From Roseovarius pacificus (lineage in GTDB: Bacteria; Pseudomonadota; Alphaproteobacteria; Rhodobacterales; Rhodobacteraceae): 64,000 nucleotides of DNA. The notes under the pieces are model-generated. The model was not told where the DNA came from. It ran no database searches and saw only the letters and a list, made by a program, of their open reading frames with translations. Of this stretch, positions 18,620 through 27,026 are shown one piece after another (within the stretch, counting starts at the first letter, position 1; each line of letters starts with the position of its first letter). The position numbers and the translations under genes were made by a program. Location of the stretch: assembly GCF_900142665.1 (NCBI RefSeq), contig NZ_FRBR01000007.1, positions 1 through 64,000 on the forward strand, in the 5' to 3' direction.

Positions 18620-19809
18620 GCATGACCACCGGTGCAACCGCCCTTGTCGCGCAACTCAACGACCGCCTGCGCGGCCCCAGCCTGACCATCTGGCTCTGCG
18701 CCGCCAGCGTGTGGCTGTTCATCATGTGGGCCGCCTTTGCATGGGTCGATGAAATCGTGCGTGCCGATGGCGAGTTCATCTCGTCTTCGCGCCCGCAAAT
18801 CATCCAGAACCTCGAAGGCGGCATCCTGTCCCAACTGATGGTGCAGGAAGGCGATATTGTCGATCGGGGCGATGTGCTGGCCCGGCTGCACGGCACGCAG
18901 TTCAAATCCTCGGTCGAGGATCTGCGCGATCAGATCAACGCCCATGACATCCGCCGCCTGCGGCTCGAGGCCGAACTGGCCGGGCAGTTCGACTTTGCCG
19001 TGCCCGATGATCTGGCCGCCCGCAGCCCCGAAATCGTGGCTTCGGAAAAGGTGCTGCTGAAGGCGCGGCAGGCCGATTACGTCAAGCGCAGCGAAGGTGC
19101 CAAAGAGGTGCTGCATCAGGCCGCCGAGGAACGTCAGCTTCTGGAAAACCTGTTGAAAAAGAATGTCGTGGCCCTGATCGAAGTGACCCGCGCCCGCAAG
19201 GATCACGCCGATGCGCAAAAGCGCTATGACGAGATCGTCACGCAAACCGAACTGGACCGCGCACAGGATTATTCCGACACGCTCAAGGAACTGGCGACGC
19301 TGAAGCAGAACCTCAAGGCCAGCCAGGATCAGCTGAACCGTACCGTCCTGACCAGCCCCATGCGCGGGATCGTCAATAATCTCAACGTCACCACAATCGG
19401 CGGGGTCGTGCGCCCCGGCGAGCAGATTCTGGAGATCATCCCGCTGGACGAGGAAATGTTCGTCGAGGCCCGCGTCGCGCCCGAAAACATCGCCAATATC
19501 CGGCGCGGGCAAGAGGCCACGATCAAGCTGACCGCCTATGATTACACGATCTACGGCACGCTCAAGGGCGTGGTGGATTTCATTTCCGCCGATACGTTCA
19601 AGGACGAAAACGCCCGCGATCCCGACGGCAACCCACATTACAAGGTGACGCTGCGGGTGGATATGTCGGCGCTGACGCCGCGCCAGTCCAGCATCGAAAT
19701 CCGCCCCGGCATGCAGGCTCAGGCGGAATTGCACACCGGCCAGAAGACCGTTTTGCAATACCTGCTCAAGCCGCTCTACAAATCGCGCGAGGCCTTCCGC
19801 GAACCCTGA
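18616..19809 (+). CDS. HlyD-family periplasmic adaptor (membrane fusion protein)
   Basis: 397 residues. One transmembrane helix at about 20-45 (LTIWLCAASVWLFIMWAAFAW region), then a biotinyl-lipoyl-like half (NLEGGILSQLMVQEGD), a long Ala/Glu/Lys/Gln coiled-coil (about 95-240) and the second lipoyl half plus beta-barrel (SPMRGIVNNLNV, LKGVVDFIS). This is the classic type I secretion adaptor layout. An ATGA overlap (18616-18619) couples it to the ABC gene. Its 3' end overlaps the convergent lysR gene by 34 bases. Confidence 0.94.
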   Translation: MSMTTGATALVAQLNDRLRGPSLTIWLCAASVWLFIMWAAFAWVDEIVRADGEFISSSRPQIIQNLEGGILSQLMVQEGDIVDRGDVLARLHGTQFKSSVEDLRDQINAHDIRRLRLEAELAGQFDFAVPDDLAARSPEIVASEKVLLKARQADYVKRSEGAKEVLHQAAEERQLLENLLKKNVVALIEVTRARKDHADAQKRYDEIVTQTELDRAQDYSDTLKELATLKQNLKASQDQLNRTVLTSPMRGIVNNLNVTTIGGVVRPGEQILEIIPLDEEMFVEARVAPENIANIRRGQEATIKLTAYDYTIYGTLKGVVDFISADTFKDENARDPDGNPHYKVTLRVDMSALTPRQSSIEIRPGMQAQAELHTGQKTVLQYLLKPLYKSREAFREP

Positions 19810-20678
19810 TCCGGCTCAGACCGGGCGGTCAGGAATCCCCACAGCCGCCGGGCGTTTTCGCCCGGCAGGCGGTTTTCCGGCTGCGTCAGGTAATAGCCCT
19901 TGCCGGTCTCCAGCGACGGGCCGGGCAGGGCGCTCAATGCGCCATGCCGCAACTCGTCCTTCAGCAGATGCAGACTGCCAAGGGCGATCCCGTCGCCCTG
20001 CAACGCCCGTCCCACCGATTGCGCATAGCTGGCACAGCGCAGGCGGGGCCGGTCGGCAAAGGCATCGCTGCCGGTCAGGGCATGCCATCGCTCCCATCCG
20101 ATCCAGTCGGGGCCTCGCAGCGGATAGTCCAGCAAGGGGGCATTCGCGATCTCCGCCCCCGGCGCGGCCATGGGCACCAGCGTTTCGGCAAACAGCATAT
20201 GCGCCCTGCGCCCCGGAAACCGGCCATCGCCATACAGCACCGACAGGTCATGCGTGGCCGACGACAGATCGCGCGGATGATCGGTGGTGGTCAGGTTGAT
20301 CGGGCAGGCGGCCTCGCCCAGGGCAAAGGCGCGCAGCCTGGGTTGCAGCCAGAACATCGAAACCGCCCCCATGGCGGCCAGATGCACCGGCGGGTCTTCG
20401 GGCGCGCGTACCGCCTCCAGCCCCTGCGCCAGAAATTCCAGCGTCACCGCCACCTTTTCCGACAGCACCTGCGCCGCCGGTGTCGGCGTCATCTGCCGGG
20501 TGCTGCGGTCGAACAGGGACACGCCCAGCCAGTCCTCAAGCTGGCGCACACGCTTGCTGACGGCGGCCTGCGTGACATGCAACTCATCCGCGGCACGGGT
20601 GAAACTGCCATGGCGCATCACGCAGTCGAAAAACAACAGCGTATCCAGCGGGGGCAGGGAATTGCGTTTGATTGACAT
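19776..20678 (-). CDS. LysR-family transcriptional regulator (GcvA-like)
   Basis: 300 residues. The N-terminal winged helix-turn-helix (residues 8-65: LDTLLFFDCVMRHGSFTRAA, then DELHVTQAAVSKRVRQLED) is followed by a substrate-binding domain. The HTH resembles GcvA-type LysR regulators. It is transcribed divergently from the M24-family gene, so it probably controls that gene and itself through the palindrome at 20677-20691. The ligand is unknown. The last 11 codons lie inside the 3' end of hlyD. Confidence 0.92.
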   Translation of the reverse strand: MSIKRNSLPPLDTLLFFDCVMRHGSFTRAADELHVTQAAVSKRVRQLEDWLGVSLFDRSTRQMTPTPAAQVLSEKVAVTLEFLAQGLEAVRAPEDPPVHLAAMGAVSMFWLQPRLRAFALGEAACPINLTTTDHPRDLSSATHDLSVLYGDGRFPGRRAHMLFAETLVPMAAPGAEIANAPLLDYPLRGPDWIGWERWHALTGSDAFADRPRLRCASYAQSVGRALQGDGIALGSLHLLKDELRHGALSALPGPSLETGKGYYLTQPENRLPGENARRLWGFLTARSEPDQGSRKASRDL

Positions 20679-20691
20679 AACTAAAAGTTAT
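20677..20691. promoter_or_regulatory. LysR-type operator palindrome
   Basis: ATAACTAAAAGTTAT is a perfect 6-3-6 inverted repeat of the T-N11-A form bound by LysR regulators. It overlaps the lysR start codon (ATG at 20678) and lies about 80 bases before the M24 gene, consistent with autoregulation and divergent control. The assignment is by position and symmetry. Confidence 0.5.
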
Positions 20692-20772
20692 GCAAAAGCG
20701 ATAGAATTTCCAAGGTTTTCCTTGCGCGGCGCGTAGCGGATAAATCGCCATCGGGAATGAGAAGGATCAAAC

Positions 20773-22029
20773 ATGCCCGAACTCGACTGGCACGCCGAAC
20801 GCAGCGACCTTGAGGGGCTCGCCCAACTGGATCGCGCCCCCGAAGACGAAGGCATCGACCTGCGCGCGGTGCGGCTCTACCGGCTGGGGCGCGTGCGGCA
20901 GGAAATGGCCGCCCGTGGCATCGGCGCGGTGATCCTCAGCGATCCGGTGAACATCCGCTATGCCACCGGCATCCGCAACATGCAGGTGTTTTCCATGCGC
21001 AACGCGCCCTCGCGCTATCTGCTGCTGACCGCCGGGCGTTCCATCCTGTTCGAATTCACCGGCTGCCTGCATCTGGCCGACGAGTTCGAAACCGTGGACG
21101 AGGTGCGCCCGGCCAGAACCGCCAGTTTCGTGGCCGCCGGTCCTCATATCGCCGAGCGCGAGCGGGCCTGGGCCGCCGAAATGGCCGACCTGATCGCCGA
21201 ACTGGTCGGCAAGGGCGCAACCGTGGGGCTGGAGCGGCTGAACGCCGGCACCGCCCTTGCCCTGCGCGAACAGGGGCTGACCATCGTCGACGCGCAGGAA
21301 CCCGTGGAGATGGCCCGCGCAATCAAATCCGACGAGGAAATGAAATGCGTCATCGCCTCGCTCCGCGCCACCGAGATCGGCGTGGGCAAACTGCGCGCCG
21401 CGATCCGCCCCGGCCTGACCGAGGCCGAACTCTGGTCCGTCCTGCACCAGTCGGTCATCGCGCAGAATGGCGATTACGTGGAAACCCGGCTGCTCAATGC
21501 CGGAGAGCGCACGAACCCGTGGTTTCAGGAAACCTCGAACAACGTGATCGGCAAGAACGAACTGATCGCGCTCGATACCGATGTGGTGGGCTGTCACGGC
21601 TATTACGCCGATTTCTCGCGCACCTTCCATTCCGGGCCCGATACGCCCACCGATACGCAGCGTGAACTTTACAAGGTGGCCCATGAGCAGGTCCACTACA
21701 ACATGGGCATCCTGCGCCCCGGCATGTCCTTCCGCGATTACGCCAACGAGGCATGGGACATCCCCGAGAAATACTATGCCAACCGTTATTACCTGTCCTC
21801 GCATGGCTGCGGGATGACCGGGGAATACCCCTATCTCTATCACCACGGGGATTTTCCCGACGCAGGCTATGACGGTGAAATCCTGCCCGGCATGACGCTC
21901 TGCGTGGAAAGCTATATCGGCGAGGACGGCGGCAGCGAAGGCGTAAAGCTGGAACAGCAGGTGCTGATCACCGACACCGGGATCGACCTGTTATCGCAAT
22001 TCCCGTTCGAGGACGCGCTTTTGCGCTAG
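20773..22029 (+). CDS. M24-family DddP-like protein (catalytic Asp replaced)
   Basis: 418 residues of the pita-bread metallopeptidase fold. It aligns well with the DMSP lyase DddP: metal-ligand positions Asp268/Asp270, Asp280, His344, Glu379 and Glu394 have the same spacing as I recall for DddP (295/297, 307, 371, 406, 421). The segment DPVNIRYATGIRNMQ and ETRLLNAGERTNPWFQE also match. At the position of the reported catalytic Asp377, however, this protein has Gly350 (HGCGMTGEYP). It may therefore be a DddP-related enzyme with another substrate, or an Xaa-Pro peptidase. It is divergent from, and probably regulated by, the LysR protein. Confidence 0.82.
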   Translation: MPELDWHAERSDLEGLAQLDRAPEDEGIDLRAVRLYRLGRVRQEMAARGIGAVILSDPVNIRYATGIRNMQVFSMRNAPSRYLLLTAGRSILFEFTGCLHLADEFETVDEVRPARTASFVAAGPHIAERERAWAAEMADLIAELVGKGATVGLERLNAGTALALREQGLTIVDAQEPVEMARAIKSDEEMKCVIASLRATEIGVGKLRAAIRPGLTEAELWSVLHQSVIAQNGDYVETRLLNAGERTNPWFQETSNNVIGKNELIALDTDVVGCHGYYADFSRTFHSGPDTPTDTQRELYKVAHEQVHYNMGILRPGMSFRDYANEAWDIPEKYYANRYYLSSHGCGMTGEYPYLYHHGDFPDAGYDGEILPGMTLCVESYIGEDGGSEGVKLEQQVLITDTGIDLLSQFPFEDALLR

Positions 22030-22036
22030 GGGCCGC

Positions 22037-22474
22037 TCAGGCCTCCATCCAGATCGTCACCGGGCCGTCATTCAGAAGTTCCACCTTCATGTCGGCCCCG
22101 AACCGGCCGGTTTCCACCGGAACGCCCTGCGCGGCCAGTTGCGCGGCGAAATATTCATACAGGCGCTTGCCGTCCTCCGGCGGGGCGGCGGTTGAAAATC
22201 CGGGCCGGTTGCCCCGGCTCGTGTCGGCGGCCAGCGTGAACTGGCTGACCACCAGGGCGCTGCCGCCGATATCGCGTACCGAGCGGTTCATCTTGCCCGC
22301 CTCATCGGTGAAAATCCGCAGTTTGGCGATCTTGGTAGCCAGGTGATCGGCCTGTGCCTCGGTATCGCCCTGCATCGCACAGACCAGCACCAACAGGCCG
22401 GGGCCCGTCTGCCCTGTCATCTGCCCCTCGACGGTTACAGAGGCCCGTGTAACCCGTTGCAGCAATGCGCGCAT
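22037..22474 (-). CDS. dtd: D-aminoacyl-tRNA deacylase Dtd
   Basis: 145 residues. It removes D-amino acids (and Gly from tRNA-Ala) mischarged on tRNA. The start is ATG 22474 ([17 protein letters not shown]), the invariant family N-terminus; a longer frame from 22561 was rejected. [18 protein letters not shown] and the C-terminal NDGPVTIWM motif, which carries the cross-subunit Gly-Pro, are both present. It is convergent with the M24 gene, 7 bases apart. Confidence 0.96.
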   Translation of the reverse strand: MRALLQRVTRASVTVEGQMTGQTGPGLLVLVCAMQGDTEAQADHLATKIAKLRIFTDEAGKMNRSVRDIGGSALVVSQFTLAADTSRGNRPGFSTAAPPEDGKRLYEYFAAQLAAQGVPVETGRFGADMKVELLNDGPVTIWMEA

Positions 22475-22624
22475 GATCCCGCTCCGTTTCCGTGTCCGGT
22501 TCGTCACCCTGTTGGCCGAATTTTCGTGGCGTCGCAAGGCCCGGACTTTGATACGAATCAATGTGCACCGCGCCAGCGATGTGCATACTCTCTGCTATTC
22601 GTCTTACTGAAAGGAGTTGGCACC

Positions 22625-23038
22625 ATGGTTGAAAAATCCCAATCCGGCTTCTGGCCGTCGGTCTATGAGCCCATGCGCAATTTCGGTCAGCGCGTGGCCG
22701 ACTGGCTGTCCCCGGCCTCCGATGCATCGGCCAGCGACAACGCGTATCACATCACTCTGGAACTGCCCGGCGTGACCGAGAGCGATATCGACGTGTCGGT
22801 ACATGACGGTGTGGTCACCGTGAAGGGCGAGAAAACCCAGGAGCGGGAGGAAAAGGGCGACACGTGGTTCTTTTCCGAACGGCAATACGGCGCGTTCAGC
22901 CGTACCTTTCGTCTGCCCGCCGATGCGGATGGTAACCGGCTCGAGGCGCATCTCAAGGACGGGGTGCTGAGCCTGTCGGTGCCCAAACGGACAGAAGCCA
23001 CGGGCGAGGCCAAAAAGGTCGCGATCAAGCGCGGGTGA
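22625..23038 (+). CDS. Hsp20-family small heat-shock chaperone
   Basis: 137 residues with an alpha-crystallin domain (about residues 40-130): YHITLELPGVTESDIDVSV, VVTVKGEKTQE, FRLPADAD and the closing GVLSLSVPK. A short Trp/Phe-containing N-terminal arm precedes it. It holds unfolding proteins in an ATP-independent way. The ribosome binding site AAAGGAG is strong, 8 bases from ATG 22625. No RpoH-type promoter could be recognised with confidence in the 150-base leader. Confidence 0.94.
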   Translation: MVEKSQSGFWPSVYEPMRNFGQRVADWLSPASDASASDNAYHITLELPGVTESDIDVSVHDGVVTVKGEKTQEREEKGDTWFFSERQYGAFSRTFRLPADADGNRLEAHLKDGVLSLSVPKRTEATGEAKKVAIKRG

Positions 23039-23055
23039 TGCCTTGCGGGCTGTTC

Positions 23056-23730
23056 CTAACCGCGCAGGTCGAGGATTTCATCCAGATCTGCGCGCTCGGT
23101 GCGAAAACCGTTAACGGGATGGTCCGTATCGCCGTAGCCGAAGGAGATCGCACACAGGACGGTCCGCGTATCCGGTAACCCGAAATGTGCGCGGACCATC
23201 GGGGAATAGGCCGCAATGGCGGCCTGTGCGATCGTGTCCACGCCAAGCGATCTGGCCGCCAGCATGAACGTGGTGATGAACCCGCCTGTATCCATCGCCC
23301 CGTAAGGGCCAAGCGCGGCCTCGCTATGCACGATGGCCACATGCGGCGCATCGAACAGGCGATAGTTCCGCATGGATTGCTCGGCCCGCGCCGGGCGGTC
23401 GTCGCGCGCGATGCCCACCGCGTCATAGAGTTGAAACCCGCAGGTCCGCCGCCGGTCGCCGTAGATGCCGGGAAACCCTTGCGGCCAGGGCTGATCGGGG
23501 TTCGGGTCGCCTTGCGCGGCCCGTTCCAGCAGGGCGGCGCGGAAACGCTCGGTTTCGGCCCCGCGCGTCACGGTGATCTGCCAGGGCTGCGCGTTACACC
23601 AGGACGGGACCTGACCCGCCGCCGTGACGATGCGCGTGATCACCTCGTCCGGCACCGGCTCGGGGCGAAAGGCGCGGCACGAATGCCGCTCCCGCAGCAC
23701 CTGCGTCAGCGTCTCATAGGTGTCGCTCAT
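23056..23730 (-). CDS. nitroreductase-family flavoprotein
   Basis: 224 residues of the FMN-dependent nitroreductase fold: the N-terminal RHSCRAFRPEPVPDEVI and PSWCNAQPWQITV segments bind FMN phosphate, and GVDTIAQAAI and ISFGYGD lie in the C-terminal half. The substrate is unknown. It directly follows the zinc-ribbon gene on the same strand (stop to start touching at 23730/23731), so it may be the last gene of the XpaC-TelA operon. Confidence 0.9.
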   Translation of the reverse strand: MSDTYETLTQVLRERHSCRAFRPEPVPDEVITRIVTAAGQVPSWCNAQPWQITVTRGAETERFRAALLERAAQGDPNPDQPWPQGFPGIYGDRRRTCGFQLYDAVGIARDDRPARAEQSMRNYRLFDAPHVAIVHSEAALGPYGAMDTGGFITTFMLAARSLGVDTIAQAAIAAYSPMVRAHFGLPDTRTVLCAISFGYGDTDHPVNGFRTERADLDEILDLRG

Positions 23731-24849
23731 CTACAAAACTCCCTGTTCTTTGGCGACGACATACCCCACCACGGCCCCGACCAAAAGCGCCGCGATGGCC
23801 GCAAGGGCGATCTTCCACGCCGACCACGGACGCTCGCCCTGAACCCGGCCCGTGCGACCGTTGACGACAAAGCGATAGGTCTGTCCACGGTATTTATAGG
23901 CCGCCAGCCAGACAGGCAGCAGGACGTGCTTGAAGGTGATGTCACCGATCTCGGTGCGGATGTCATGGATGCGCTGCCGGTCGCCGCCGATGTCGAACCG
24001 CACGTCGCGGGCGATGACCCGGTCCATGATCTGGCGTGCCTCCGCAAACCCCTCTTCCAGGTCCACCGAATACCCCTCGGCGCGGAACCCGGCCAGGTAT
24101 TCGGGGTTGTAGGGCTCGAGCGCCGACAAATCCCACGGTTCCAGCGCGTCGGTGAACCTCTTGGGCAGGCTGCGCGAGGCCAGTACCAGCACATCGTCGA
24201 AAAACCGTGCCACCCGGCCCGACACCGCGCGCCACCGCACCTTGGCCACGCGCACCCGCTCGCGCTTGCCGTTGCGGGTGACGGTGCGGGTTTCGTAGTA
24301 AACCGTGCCGCGTTCACCGCGATAGGCGGAGCGGGTGTCGGCATCGAAGGTCCAGTAGGGCACGTAAATCCCCTGCATGCGCCGCCCCTTGCGCGCATAC
24401 TCCTTCAGCCCGCCGGGCGCGAACCACAGACGGCCCAGCCAATCGGTCATCGCCTTGCGGGCTCTGTCTTCGTCCAGTGCGAAGGGCAACAGCCCCTTGG
24501 GCTTGATATGGCGATGCGTACCGGTATCCGTCACCACCGGCGTGGCGCAGAACGGGCATTCCGCGGCATGAACATCGGCGTCGAACTCGACCTGCGCGCC
24601 GCAATTGGGGCAGGTGCTGACGCGGGTTTCCTCGATGTCCTGCTCGGGCAGGTCCTGCGCCAGGGCGCGGCGGAAATCCAGCTCGCGGATCGAGCTTTCC
24701 CACGGGCCCGATTGCGCCACGTCCTCGCTGTTGCCGCAATGATCGCACACCAGCCGCCCCGCCGCCGGATCAAAGCGGTAATCCGCCCCGCATTGATCGC
24801 AGGGGAAGCGGTGTTCTTCGAGGGACGCGGAAGTGTCGGAAAAAGGCAT
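23731..24849 (-). CDS. double zinc-ribbon membrane-anchored protein (YdjG-like)
   Basis: 372 residues. Two TFIIB-type zinc ribbons are visible: CDQC...CDHC (about residues 17-39) and CPNC...CPFC (about 80-101). A beta-rich middle region follows, with a hydrophobic C-terminal helix (about 343-365). Proteins of this type are often mis-annotated as primosomal N' or helicase. In Bacillus, YdjG (zinc ribbon) works with the SPFH protein YdjI to place PspA at the membrane, and here the SPFH gene is immediately upstream. A zinc-dependent membrane scaffold role is inferred. Confidence 0.82.
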   Translation of the reverse strand: MPFSDTSASLEEHRFPCDQCGADYRFDPAAGRLVCDHCGNSEDVAQSGPWESSIRELDFRRALAQDLPEQDIEETRVSTCPNCGAQVEFDADVHAAECPFCATPVVTDTGTHRHIKPKGLLPFALDEDRARKAMTDWLGRLWFAPGGLKEYARKGRRMQGIYVPYWTFDADTRSAYRGERGTVYYETRTVTRNGKRERVRVAKVRWRAVSGRVARFFDDVLVLASRSLPKRFTDALEPWDLSALEPYNPEYLAGFRAEGYSVDLEEGFAEARQIMDRVIARDVRFDIGGDRQRIHDIRTEIGDITFKHVLLPVWLAAYKYRGQTYRFVVNGRTGRVQGERPWSAWKIALAAIAALLVGAVVGYVVAKEQGVL

Positions 24850-24917
24850 GAACGAAACCTGCCATCGGAAAGGCGCTTGAAAAGACGATCAGGCGGGGCA
24901 CAGCCCCTGCGCCGGTG

Positions 24918-26042
24918 TCACGCCTCCGGCGGCGGCGGCGGCAGGACGGTGAACAGTTGCGCCAGTTCCGCCACGTCCTCGGCCCGCAGCCAGCCATCCT
25001 GCCCGGCGGTCCAGACATGGCTGTCGCGCGTCAGCTTGCCGTCTCCGGCCATGCGTCCCATGTCGGCCTTGGAATAGGGGCCGTGGGTCTTGCCGTTTTC
25101 GGCGATGTGCCAGACATGCTCGACCGGCGGAGGCGGGGGCGGCGGGGTGGCCTGTCCGGTTTGCGGCGCGGCGCCCCACGGGCCTTGCTGGTTGGCCATC
25201 TGCTGGGCCATCGCCATGCCCATCCCCATGCCGAGCCCGGCACCGATGCCCGCCCCGCCCGAGGGATTCTTGGCGGCGGCGGTCATCGCTTCGGCGGCGG
25301 AGTATTGGGTGAACTTGCCCAGATCCCCGGCCAGCCCGGCCGATGTGCGCTTGTCCAGCGCTTCTTCCACCGCGGGCGGCAGCGAGATGTTCTCGATATA
25401 AAACTCGGGGATGGTCAGCCCGTATTCGGCCACCACCTTGGAAATCTCGGCGGCCACCAGCTTGCCCAGGTCGGCGGTGTTGGCGGCCATGTCCAGCACC
25501 GGAATGCCGCTGCCCGCGATGATCCGCGAAAACGCCTGCACGATGATGTTGCGGATCTGATAGCTGATCTCGTCCATGGTGAACTCGCCATCGGTTCCGA
25601 CGATCTCGGACAGGAACCGTGCCGGATCGGCCACCTTGACCGTATAGGTGCCAAAGGCGCGCAGGCGGGTGGGGCCGAATTCCGGGTCGCGCAGCATGAT
25701 CGGGTTCTTGGTGCCCCATTTCAGGTTGCTGAACCGCGTCGTGTTGACGAAATAGATCTCCGACTTGAACGGCGATCTGAACCCGTGATCCCAATGGTTC
25801 AGCGTCGTGAGGATCGGCATGTTGTTGGTTTCAAGCATGTAAAGGCCGGGCGTGAACACATCGGCCAGTTGCCCTTCGTGCACGAACACCGCCGCTTGAC
25901 CCTCGCGCACGGTCAGCTTGGCGCCATACTTGATCTCGTGGCCCTCACGCTCGAAGCGCCAGACCATCGTGTCGCGGGTATCGTCGACCCAGTGGATAAC
26001 GTCGATGAACTCGCCGGTCAGAAAATCGAAAATACCCATCAT
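24918..26042 (-). CDS. SPFH-domain protein with C-terminal GYF_2 domain (YdjI-like)
   Basis: 374 residues. Residues 1-240 match the SPFH/virion-core-like family (FIDVIHWVDDTRDTMVWRFE, LTVREGQAAVFVHEGQLADVF, GTYTVKVADPARFL). A Gly/Met-rich linker and a run of prolines (about 300) lead to a GYF_2 domain (about 308-365: VWHIAENGKTHGPYSKADM, then VWTAGQDGW). There is no transmembrane helix, so it probably forms a membrane-associated assembly. It lies between a DUF2927 lipoprotein and the zinc-ribbon gene in one operon. Confidence 0.86.
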   Translation of the reverse strand: MMGIFDFLTGEFIDVIHWVDDTRDTMVWRFEREGHEIKYGAKLTVREGQAAVFVHEGQLADVFTPGLYMLETNNMPILTTLNHWDHGFRSPFKSEIYFVNTTRFSNLKWGTKNPIMLRDPEFGPTRLRAFGTYTVKVADPARFLSEIVGTDGEFTMDEISYQIRNIIVQAFSRIIAGSGIPVLDMAANTADLGKLVAAEISKVVAEYGLTIPEFYIENISLPPAVEEALDKRTSAGLAGDLGKFTQYSAAEAMTAAAKNPSGGAGIGAGLGMGMGMAMAQQMANQQGPWGAAPQTGQATPPPPPPPVEHVWHIAENGKTHGPYSKADMGRMAGDGKLTRDSHVWTAGQDGWLRAEDVAELAQLFTVLPPPPPEA

Positions 26043-26059
26043 TCAGGTCTCCTTTGTCG

Positions 26060-27019
26060 TCAGATCGACCCGGCTGTACCGGCCAGCAGCCGCCTGATGA
26101 TGGGGCGGGCCTCGTCGGGTTGCATGCCGGGGGTCAGTACCGGGGTATAGAGCAGGCTCAGCAACTCTTCGTCATGGGTGGTCAGCAGCGCGAACTCGTC
26201 ATCGTCGTTGAAGATCGAGGGCCGTGCGTGCGGGCTGTCATTGGCCAGCCCCAGCCCCTGCGCCAGTTCCTCATGCACACAGGACTGGCGCATCAGGTCG
26301 GGGTGCTCGGCGCGGATAAAGGCAATCGCGCGGCTGTAGCTGTAATCGTGTTCGGCGTCCGAAAACGCCACCACCAGGCAATGGATCGATCGCGGCAGTA
26401 TGCGAAACAGCGCCAGCGATGACGTATTGATATTCGGCACGATCTGCCGGATGCGCGCAATCGCCTGATCGCGGTCGTCCTCGCCCATGAACAGAACGTG
26501 GAAATTCGGGTTCGAACGCCCGGTCGAAATCGGATGCCCGGTGACGCGCGCCAGCCGTTTGGCATAATCGCGCACCATCCGTTCGTCTTCGGCGCGCTGC
26601 GCTTTTGGAACGGTATCGCCAAACTCGACCGACATGCGCACCGGGCGGGTCCACTTGCGCAGCCCCACCGCATCGCCGCTGGATCGGCGGAAACCACCGT
26701 TGCGTTCGTACTCGTCGTAAAACGCGATCCGCTCGAAATTCCGCATCAGATCGGTGTCGGTATACGGGGTGTCCGGCCCGCCGCCATCGGTCCGCAGCAG
26801 CCCTTGCGCCAGCAGGTCGGCCTGCACAGCCGCGTAATAGCGTGACATGGCCTGGCTGGCCGGTGACGGACTGACCGGGGCAGGGGCCGGGGCGGGCACA
26901 AGGCCCGGCGGGCGGGCCTGCGGCTTGGTGCCGGGTGGCGGGGTGGTCATCGCACAGGCTGACAGGGCCAGCGCCGCCAGCCCCATGAATGCCCGAACCG
27001 TGAAACATCGTGCGCCCAC
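26060..27019 (-). CDS. DUF2927-family lipoprotein
   Basis: About 319 residues from GTG 27019. A lipoprotein signal ends at LALSAC, followed by a Pro-rich stretch (about residues 25-55). The rest is a DUF2927 domain with KWTRPVRMSVEFGD, CLVVAFSD and CVHEELAQGLGLANDSP. The HEELAQ segment is protease-like (HExxx), so a zinc-dependent hydrolase activity is possible but unproven. A longer frame to 27103 overlaps telA and was rejected. It starts just 7 bases after the telA stop. Confidence 0.85.
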   Translation of the reverse strand: MGARCFTVRAFMGLAALALSACAMTTPPPGTKPQARPPGLVPAPAPAPVSPSPASQAMSRYYAAVQADLLAQGLLRTDGGGPDTPYTDTDLMRNFERIAFYDEYERNGGFRRSSGDAVGLRKWTRPVRMSVEFGDTVPKAQRAEDERMVRDYAKRLARVTGHPISTGRSNPNFHVLFMGEDDRDQAIARIRQIVPNINTSSLALFRILPRSIHCLVVAFSDAEHDYSYSRAIAFIRAEHPDLMRQSCVHEELAQGLGLANDSPHARPSIFNDDDEFALLTTHDEELLSLLYTPVLTPGMQPDEARPIIRRLLAGTAGSI

Positions 27020-27026
27020 TGCCTGT

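Noticed and set aside
23185..25077. 630-codon plus-strand frame opposite the zinc-ribbon and nitroreductase genes
   Set aside because: Arg/His/Gln-rich antisense of strong genes with conserved motifs.
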